A stretch of DNA of 8,996 nt, taken from Vicinamibacteria bacterium. GTDB lineage: Bacteria > Acidobacteriota > Vicinamibacteria > Fen-336 > JAGNNV01. The DNA lies in NCBI GenBank assembly GCA_016650185.1, contig JAENWE010000305.1, forward strand, positions 1 to 8,996, read 5' to 3'. Under the pieces are notes generated by a model, which saw nothing but the letters and a program-made list of their open reading frames with translations, had not been told where the DNA came from and did no database searches. Position numbers and translations under genes: made by a program. Positions 1 through 4,908 of the stretch are shown here, one piece after another (the first letter of the stretch is position 1; each line of letters opens with the position of its first letter).

Positions 1-154
1 CCATGAGGTCGACATAGGTCATGCCGCGTTCGCGGAGAAGGTTGGTCCGCCCCACCTCGAACCAGGCGAAGTAGGCCCCGTGATAGGCGTAGCCGAACTT
101 GTCCGTCTCGGCGAAGCGAACGCGCACCCTCGAGACCGACCGCAGCCCGCTCAT
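1..154 (-). CDS. YbgC-like acyl-CoA thioesterase, hotdog fold (N-terminal part, cut by window edge)
   Basis: The first 51 codons of a 4HBT hotdog-fold thioesterase are visible; the rest lies left of the window. The segment reads RVRFAETDKFGYAYHG, followed by AYFAWFEVGRTNLLRERG, which matches the signature block of the YbgC/4-hydroxybenzoyl-CoA thioesterase family. The usual active-site Asp is D18 in 'ETD' and the conserved His is H25 in 'YH'. The family hydrolyses short- or medium-chain acyl-CoA thioesters in the cytoplasm, and YbgC itself is tied to the Tol-Pal envelope system in proteobacteria. The ATG overlaps the stop of the upstream PASTA gene in an ATGA arrangement, and a strong Shine-Dalgarno sequence (GGAGGG, plus-strand 158-163) sits 3 nt before it, so translational coupling is likely. 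The exact substrate cannot be told. The usual 'GVVYH' is 'GYAYH' here, a mild deviation. Confidence 0.86.
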   Translation of the reverse strand, partial: MSGLRSVSRVRVRFAETDKFGYAYHGAYFAWFEVGRTNLLRERGMTYVDLM

Positions 155-855
155 GAACCCTCCGAAACTTCGAAGATCACCGCGGTTCTGGGATTGAGCC
201 GATACCCCGCGAGAGGGCTCTGCGACAGGATCGTCCCCCTCAAGAGTCCCGGGTAGTTCTTGTAGCGGATCTGAGGAGGGACGAATCCGCGACCCTCGAA
301 GGCGGCGGCGATGTCTCCGATGCTCTTTCCGATGAGATCCGGCATGACGTAGTCGCGCAAGGATCCGTTCTTGGCGATGATCAGCAGCACACCCTCGCCC
401 AGGTTCTCCACCACTCCGGCGTCCGGCATCTGGACGAGGACCGTGTCCTCAATGGCGGCGGAAGGCGCCTCGATGATTCGCCGGATGGGTACTCCCAGGC
501 TCTCCAGGCGCAGGCGCGCACTGCGCAAGGCCTGCCCCTGGACGTCGGGCACGGTGGTCTTCCTTGGGCCCATGCTCAAGACGACCCGGAGAGTGCGGTT
601 CTCCTTGATCGAGGTCCCGGGGAGAGGATCCTGTTCGATCACCCGGCCCGCTCCGACTTTCGGATGGTTCTTGCGACTCGTCACCTTCAGCCGCAATCGG
701 CGCAGAGCGGCGTCGTTCGTGGCTGCGGCAAGGGTCCGGCCGTTGAGATTGGGTACGGAAATGGTCTGGGAATTGCGAACAATCCGCAGAGTGAGGGCGG
801 CCGAAATGAGCCCGCAACTCAGAGCGGCGACGAGAACCAGAAGCTTGCGGACCAT
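151..855 (-). CDS. Membrane-anchored protein with three PASTA domains
   Basis: A 234-residue protein. Residues about 4-24 form one hydrophobic segment after a short basic start (MVRKLL), so it is probably anchored in the inner membrane with its C-terminal part outside. Three PASTA repeats follow: about 30-96 (begins ISVPNLNG), 99-163 (TVPDVQGQ) and 168-232 (VMPDLIGK). Each has the family's 'VP-ϕ-G' start and an internal Q-x-P-x-G-like turn (EQDPLPGT, VQMPDAG, SQSPLAG). PASTA domains are known from PknB-type kinases and penicillin-binding proteins, where some bind muropeptides or peptidoglycan. No kinase, transpeptidase or other catalytic domain is present, so a wall-binding or adaptor role is inferred. 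The ATG at 855 is preferred because the membrane segment begins right after it, and the upstream in-frame sequence belongs to fmt. No good Shine-Dalgarno is visible in the 31-nt gap after fmt. The stop overlaps the thioesterase start. Confidence 0.88.
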   Translation of the reverse strand: MVRKLLVLVAALSCGLISAALTLRIVRNSQTISVPNLNGRTLAAATNDAALRRLRLKVTSRKNHPKVGAGRVIEQDPLPGTSIKENRTLRVVLSMGPRKTTVPDVQGQALRSARLRLESLGVPIRRIIEAPSAAIEDTVLVQMPDAGVVENLGEGVLLIIAKNGSLRDYVMPDLIGKSIGDIAAAFEGRGFVPPQIRYKNYPGLLRGTILSQSPLAGYRLNPRTAVIFEVSEGS

Positions 856-886
856 GTCGAAGAAAGAGGGTGAGGAGCGGTGAAGT

Positions 887-1867
887 TTAGTCGCTCGCGT
901 CGATCGTGCCTCGCGCTGCCGTTTTCGGAATGGATCCGGCCAGCACCTCTCCCGCTCGCAGCTTCGCGCCGTTTGCGAAGTCGAAGGCCGACACTGGTCC
1001 TCGACTTTCCGGCTGCAGAAGCTGCAGACGGAGCAGCGAGCCCTGAGCACAGGCCACATCCAGGCCCTGCCGGGAGACCCGCACGATGGTCCCGGGCACG
1101 GGCGCAAGGTCCGGCGCGCCGCCGATGGCGGCGGCGCAGAGAATCCTGATCGAGCGTCCCTGGCGGCGGAACTGAACTCCCGGCCAGGGCGAGAAGCCAC
1201 GCACTCGATTTGCGGTTTGGTCGGCGGAGAGAGAGAAGTCGACGTCCCCGTCGGATTTCCTGATCAGAGGGGCCTTGGTCGACGAGGCTTCGTCCTGTGG
1301 CGTCGGTTCAACGGATCCGTTGACTAGGCCCGCCAGAGTGTCGATGAGAAGGGCGGCGCCGAGCATGGCCAGCCTCGGTTCGAGGGCGGCGGTGGTGTCT
1401 TCTGGATCGATGGCGCACGTCTTCTGGAGGAGGATCGGTCCGGTATCCATTCCGCGATCGAGTCGCATGGTGGTCACGCCGGTCTGAGCCTCGCCGCTCG
1501 CGATCGCCCATTGAATCGGCGCGGCTCCTCGGTATTTGGGAAGAAGGGAAGCGTGCACGTTGACGGCTCCCCAGTTTGCGCATTCGAGAATGCTCTCGCG
1601 CAGAATCTGGCCGTAGGCGACCACCACCAGTACCTCCGCTTTCATGGCGATGACGGGATCGGGGTCGAGCCTGAGTTTTTCAGGCTGGAACAGTCCCAGG
1701 CCAAGCCGCTCGGCCGCGATCTTGACCGGCGTCTTTCGCAGGCTGAGTCCCCGGCCCTGAGGTCGGTCGGGCTGGCTCACCACCAGGGACACCTCGTGGC
1801 CCGCGCCGTGGATGGCCTCCAGGCTGGGCACCGCGAAGTCGCCCGTGCCCATGAAGACGATCTTCAA
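887..1867 (-). CDS. fmt: Methionyl-tRNA formyltransferase
   Basis: Transfers a formyl group from 10-formyltetrahydrofolate to Met-tRNAfMet in the cytoplasm, providing the initiator for bacterial translation. The protein has 326 residues, slightly above the usual 310-315. The N-terminal formyltransferase domain carries KIVFMGTGDFAVPSL at the start, a QPDRPQGRG block (about 32-40) and the core NVHASLLPKYRGAAPIQ (103-119). Catalytic N103, H105 and D141 (in GMDTG) are all present. The C-terminal domain (about 205-320) includes the expected RGFSPWPG turn. The start is taken as TTG at 1867 because it restores the family N-terminus M-K-I-V-F-M-G; the next ATG at 1852 would remove five residues of the first strand. 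The TTG overlaps the def stop (TTGA), and AGGAG lies only 2 nt before it. def-fmt pairing is widespread and supports one transcription unit. Confidence 0.97.
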   Translation of the reverse strand: MKIVFMGTGDFAVPSLEAIHGAGHEVSLVVSQPDRPQGRGLSLRKTPVKIAAERLGLGLFQPEKLRLDPDPVIAMKAEVLVVVAYGQILRESILECANWGAVNVHASLLPKYRGAAPIQWAIASGEAQTGVTTMRLDRGMDTGPILLQKTCAIDPEDTTAALEPRLAMLGAALLIDTLAGLVNGSVEPTPQDEASSTKAPLIRKSDGDVDFSLSADQTANRVRGFSPWPGVQFRRQGRSIRILCAAAIGGAPDLAPVPGTIVRVSRQGLDVACAQGSLLRLQLLQPESRGPVSAFDFANGAKLRAGEVLAGSIPKTAARGTIDASD

Positions 1868-2391
1868 GGCTCCTGGTCGTCCCAGTCGTTGGCCTTCGCG
1901 CGTTTTCGGAGCTTGCGGGTCATCAGATCGCGCTTCAGGGGGGTCAGACGGTCGACAAACAGCTTTCCGTCGATGTGGTCGATTTCGTGGCAGAAGGCCC
2001 GCGCGAGCAGGCCTTCGCCCTCGTGGACGCGCTCGGTTCCGTCTCGGCCGATACCCTTCACGCGCACGAAACGCGGCCGCAGGGGAGAGCCCGCGTAGCC
2101 GGGAACGGACAGGCAACCTTCTTCCTCCTTGACCTCGCCCTCGCGGGAAATGAACTCGGGATTGATCAGCTCGATCAACTGTTTCGGGTCTTCGCCGACC
2201 GACAGGTCAACGATAATAACGCGCAGGCCAACCCCGATCTGAGGCGCGGCGAGGCCGATCCCCGGCGCGGCAATCATGGTCTGATGCATGTCGTCGAGCA
2301 GAGCTCGAATGTCGTCTGTGACCTCGGGAACGGTCGCGGAGGGCGCGTGGAGCACATCTTCGCCCCACTTGACGATGGGCCTGATAGCCAA
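1864..2391 (-). CDS. def: Peptide deformylase
   Basis: Removes the N-formyl group from nascent polypeptides; a metal-dependent cytoplasmic or ribosome-associated hydrolase. At 175 residues it has the normal length. All three signature motifs are intact: GIGLAAPQ (44-51), EEGCLSVPG (90-98) and HEIDH (135-139). Metal ligands are C93, H135 and H139, with E136 as the catalytic acid/base. The residue before HEIDH is Cys instead of the frequent Gln, a variation I believe occurs in other deformylases. The start is a TTG at 2391, chosen because the protein then begins AIRPIVKWGEDVLH like typical homologues, and because AAAGGA lies 8 nt upstream. A start further upstream would run through the aroC-def gap with no family similarity. 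Its stop overlaps the fmt start by 4 nt. Confidence 0.97.
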   Translation of the reverse strand: MAIRPIVKWGEDVLHAPSATVPEVTDDIRALLDDMHQTMIAAPGIGLAAPQIGVGLRVIIVDLSVGEDPKQLIELINPEFISREGEVKEEEGCLSVPGYAGSPLRPRFVRVKGIGRDGTERVHEGEGLLARAFCHEIDHIDGKLFVDRLTPLKRDLMTRKLRKRAKANDWDDQEP

Positions 2392-2399
2392 GGGTCTGG

Positions 2400-2405
2400 T
2401 CCTTT
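2400..2405 (-). promoter_or_regulatory. Ribosome binding site of def
   Basis: The minus strand reads AAAGGA here, 8 nt before the TTG at 2391. It is the best Shine-Dalgarno match in the 55-nt aroC-def gap and is what makes the TTG start convincing. Confidence 0.6.
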
Positions 2406-2446
2406 CGTTATTCTTTCGGGTGGCGGCCGATAGCCGCGACCTCGTA

Positions 2447-3643
2447 TTAGCGGTTCGGATTTTCTCCGAAACCGAAGGTCGATGCCCGCAGATCACGCGT
2501 TCCCTCGAAGTGGGCGAGGACCTCGTCGCGGGAATCTCCGCCGTAGGTTTCGAGGAGCGCCTGGGCGAGGACGATGCGCACCATGGCTTCGCCCACCACC
2601 GCCGCAGCGGGGACGACGCAGGTGTCGCTTCGCTCGATGGCGGCGGGCGAGGGTTCGAGAGTCCTGAGATCCACCGAGGGCAGGCGCTTCATCAATGTGG
2701 GGATCGGCTTGACCACGGCTCGAACTCGGATCTCCTCGCCGTTGGAGACCCCGCCTTCGATGCCTCCCGCGTTGTTCGAGGGCCGGGTGAACCCCCGAGG
2801 CGGCGCGAAACCGATCTGGTCGTGAAAGACGCTTCCACGCAAACGGCCGGCGTCGAAGCCTCTGCCCGCGGCCACGGCCTTCACCGAGGGCACTGACATC
2901 AGGGCCTGGGCGAGTAGTCCATCCAGCCGCAAGGTCCATTGGGCGAAGCTGCCGATTCCCGGGGGAAGGCCCCTTGCCGCCATCTCGATCTCGCCTCCTA
3001 CCGTGTCTCCATCCTTCTTTGCTGCGTCGATGGATGCCCGCATCCTGCCCGCGACCGCTTCGTCGATGCAGCCGACATCGGAAAGCGCTGAGGCCGCCAT
3101 TTGGTCGAAGGAGACGTCTCCCTCGACCGCGGCGCCTTCGATGCGGACCACGTGAGACCGGACCTCGACGCCAAAAACATCGAGGAGAGCCTGAACCAGC
3201 ATTCCCGCCGCGACCCGGGCCGCAGTGTCGCGAGCGCTCGAGCGCTCGATGATGTTGCGAAGATCCTTGGTCATGTATTTGAGCGCGCCGGCCAGATCCG
3301 CGTGGCCGGGCCGCGGCGACGTCCGCTCCCGCTTTGAGATCGCGGCCGTCCGGTCGGCCTCGGGCACCACCTGGGGCGACATCACATCCGCCCAGTTTGC
3401 GTGATCCCGATTGCGCACGACCAGGGTCACGGGCGAGCCCAGGGTGAGGCCATGACGGACTCCGGAGAGGATCTCCACCTCGTCGCGTTCGATCTTCATC
3501 CGCCCGCCCCGCCCATAGCCGCGTTGACGCCGCGCCAGTTCCCTGTTGATCCGGTCCTTCGCTATTTCCAGTCCGGCGGGGAGGCCCTCCACCAGGCAGA
3601 GCACCGCCGGTCCATGAGATTCACCCGCGGTCAGAACGCGCAT
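2447..3643 (-). CDS. aroC: Chorismate synthase
   Basis: Catalyses the last shikimate-pathway step, 5-enolpyruvylshikimate-3-phosphate to chorismate, with reduced FMN as cofactor; cytoplasmic. The 398 residues match the longer form of the family. Visible signatures are TAGESHGP (5-12, with active-site His10), RRQRGYGRGGRM (38-49), RPGHADLAGALKY (111-123), RSSARDTAARVAAG (134-147), GDTVGGEIE (212-220), GRGFDAGRLRGS (260-271), NNAGGIEGGVSNG (290-302) and RSDTCVVPAAAVVGEAM (338-354). The ATG at 3643 gives the standard start M-R-V-L-T-A-G-E-S-H-G. No Shine-Dalgarno is apparent, but the start lies 23 nt inside the 3' end of the glycosyltransferase gene, so coupled translation is likely. A 55-nt gap separates it from def. 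Placement with def and fmt is a housekeeping-style grouping. Confidence 0.97.
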   Translation of the reverse strand: MRVLTAGESHGPAVLCLVEGLPAGLEIAKDRINRELARRQRGYGRGGRMKIERDEVEILSGVRHGLTLGSPVTLVVRNRDHANWADVMSPQVVPEADRTAAISKRERTSPRPGHADLAGALKYMTKDLRNIIERSSARDTAARVAAGMLVQALLDVFGVEVRSHVVRIEGAAVEGDVSFDQMAASALSDVGCIDEAVAGRMRASIDAAKKDGDTVGGEIEMAARGLPPGIGSFAQWTLRLDGLLAQALMSVPSVKAVAAGRGFDAGRLRGSVFHDQIGFAPPRGFTRPSNNAGGIEGGVSNGEEIRVRAVVKPIPTLMKRLPSVDLRTLEPSPAAIERSDTCVVPAAAVVGEAMVRIVLAQALLETYGGDSRDEVLAHFEGTRDLRASTFGFGENPNR

Positions 3644-4760
3644 CGCGCGGGGAATCTAGCAGCCTCTGCGGCCTCAAGGCTTGGCGATACGCGGCCACGG
3701 TGAGGCGCGCGGTTTCCTCCCAGGAGAAAGCGGCGACGCGTTCGAGTCCTTTGAGGCGCAGTTCCTCACGCAGGCTCCGACTCCCCGCGAGGTGGCGCAG
3801 GCCGTTTGAGATGGCCCCGACATCCGTCGGGTCAACCAGCAGCGCCGCACCCTCTCCGATCTCGGCCAGGGAAGTGGTGTTCGAGGTGAGCACCGGAGTG
3901 CCGCAGGCCATGGCCTCCACGACCGGGAAACCAAAACCCTCGAACAGGCTCGGATACACGCAGGCGAGGGCGTGCGAGTACAGAGAAGGAAGCGAGCTCT
4001 CCTCCACGTAGTCGAGAATCACTGTCCTGGCCGCCACGTCGGGGCGCCGCGCGCGGGCGTAGATCTCGTCGCACTTCCATCCTCGTTGTCCGGCCAGAAC
4101 CAGCCGCACATCAAGGACGTCGCGGGCGAAGGCCGCGAACGCGTCGATCAACCGCACGAGGTTCTTCCGCGGTTCGATGGTGCCGACGAACAGAAAATAA
4201 GGGTGGTCGAGCCCGGGGTAGGTCGGGCGCTCCGCCACCCTTGTGAATCGCTCCGCCGCCGCGTAGGGAATCGAGAGCACGCGGTCTGCGCTGATTCCCA
4301 GATCGCTGACGACGTCAGCCCTCGTGGCCTGGGACGGCGTCAGCACCAGACGCGCCTTCCGCGCGACTCGGGGCACGAGGCTGGCGGTGAGGAGTCGCTT
4401 TTTCAGGGTGTGATGCGCCGGCGTCCGGGTCAGGCTCATGTCGTGCACCGACACCACATAGTCGCCCGCGAGGACGGCGGGCGCAAGGTAATTGGTGTAG
4501 TGGACGATGTCGGGTCGAATCTTCTTGAGGAGGAGCGGAAGAAGGAACTGCATCCAGATCGAACGGATTGGGAATTGAAACCCGTGGACCAGCCGGGCCG
4601 AGGACGGGAGAACGTAGTCCACTGGACCGTTCGAGAGCAGCAGCAATTCAGACACGTCTCGCCCGACCGAGCGGGCCATGTGTTCGACGATCTCCGCGGT
4701 GTAGTGCCCTACTCCCGAAATGCGGCCCCGCAGGGTGGTGACATCGATGGCGACAATCAT
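3621..4760 (-). CDS. GT4-type (GT-B fold) glycosyltransferase
   Basis: A 379-residue retaining glycosyltransferase of the GT4/'glycosyl transferases group 1' type. The N-terminal Rossmann domain starts MIVAIDVTTLRGRISGVGHY, with the glycine-rich acceptor loop 'GVGHYT'; 'DIVHYTNY' (84-91) and 'VSVHDMS' (103-109) follow. The C-terminal donor-binding domain begins at YFLFVGTIEPRKNLVRLI (188-205), with R198/K199 where the donor phosphates are normally held, and carries E274-FGFP-E282, the family E-x7-E motif. Closest in feel to mannosyl- or rhamnosyl-type enzymes that build O-antigen or exopolysaccharide, but donor and acceptor cannot be told. No signal peptide or obvious membrane segment is seen. 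The ATG at 4760 gives the usual short lead to the first strand; an in-frame GTG nine codons upstream is possible. It heads the minus-strand operon and overlaps aroC by 23 nt. Confidence 0.9.
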   Translation of the reverse strand: MIVAIDVTTLRGRISGVGHYTAEIVEHMARSVGRDVSELLLLSNGPVDYVLPSSARLVHGFQFPIRSIWMQFLLPLLLKKIRPDIVHYTNYLAPAVLAGDYVVSVHDMSLTRTPAHHTLKKRLLTASLVPRVARKARLVLTPSQATRADVVSDLGISADRVLSIPYAAAERFTRVAERPTYPGLDHPYFLFVGTIEPRKNLVRLIDAFAAFARDVLDVRLVLAGQRGWKCDEIYARARRPDVAARTVILDYVEESSLPSLYSHALACVYPSLFEGFGFPVVEAMACGTPVLTSNTTSLAEIGEGAALLVDPTDVGAISNGLRHLAGSRSLREELRLKGLERVAAFSWEETARLTVAAYRQALRPQRLLDSPRDARSDRG

Positions 4761-4821
4761 GGAGCGCGGGTACCCCTCCAGTTTCACATGACAAGGCGCC
4801 CGCCCCTCTCGTCTTGTCCCT

Positions 4822-4845
4822 TGTGACAATCCAGAAAGCGTCACA
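4822..4845. repeat. Inverted repeat TGTGAC-N12-GTCACA, candidate operator
   Basis: Two perfect 6-nt arms (4822-4827 and 4840-4845) face each other across 12 nt in the divergent control region. A further half-site GTCACC starts at 4875, and a related TGACAA occurs at 4789. The centre-to-centre distance of the arms is 18 nt, which is not a whole number of helical turns, so binding by a simple dimer is uncertain. The arms resemble CRP/FNR half-sites in sequence, but the spacer is longer than the usual 6 nt of CRP sites. Confidence 0.35.
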
Positions 4846-4892
4846 GACCAATTAATGAATCGCGGCTCAGAAACGTCACCATCCCCCAACGC

Positions 4893-4899
4893 AGAAAGG
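4893..4899 (+). promoter_or_regulatory. Probable ribosome binding site of the TPR regulator
   Basis: AGAAAGG lies 9 nt before the ATG at 4909 and is the only Shine-Dalgarno-like sequence near the 5' end. The upstream ATG at 4855 has none, which supports the downstream start. Confidence 0.45.
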
Positions 4900-4908
4900 C
4901 TCCAGACC

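Larger units (their letters stand above)
4761..4908. promoter_or_regulatory. Divergent intergenic region between the glycosyltransferase operon and the TPR regulator
   Basis: This 148-nt stretch must carry the promoters for both directions, since no other non-coding space is available upstream of either gene. It holds a TGTGAC/GTCACA inverted repeat (see separate entry), a TGACAA direct repeat at 4789 and 4824 (35 nt apart), and an AT-rich patch near 4850-4860 that is rare in this DNA. I could not find a well-matched -35/-10 pair with 16-18 nt spacing, nor a clear GG-N10-GC sigma-54 element. The promoters are therefore inferred from the gene layout, not from a motif. Confidence 0.5.

Noticed and set aside
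371..883. Plus-strand open frame of 170 codons opposite the PASTA gene
   Set aside because: Arg/Ser-rich shadow product without motifs; the opposite strand has three clear PASTA repeats.
1868..2116. Upstream extension of the fmt frame to an ATG at 2116
   Set aside because: It would overlap most of def in another frame, and the extra residues do not resemble formyltransferases; the family N-terminus begins at the TTG at 1867.
2423..2437. Short hairpin (GCGGC/GCCGC) in the aroC-def gap as a possible terminator
   Set aside because: The stem is only 5 bp and no T-run follows on the minus strand; the genes look cotranscribed.
2392..2496. Upstream extension of the def frame to an ATG at 2496
   Set aside because: It runs into the 3' end of aroC, adds residues with no deformylase likeness, and the TTG at 2391 has a well-spaced ribosome binding site.
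3972..4826. Long open frame of 284 codons on the plus strand opposite the glycosyltransferase
   Set aside because: It is a mirror frame in GC-rich DNA; its product has no recognisable family motifs, while the minus strand encodes a full GT4 enzyme.
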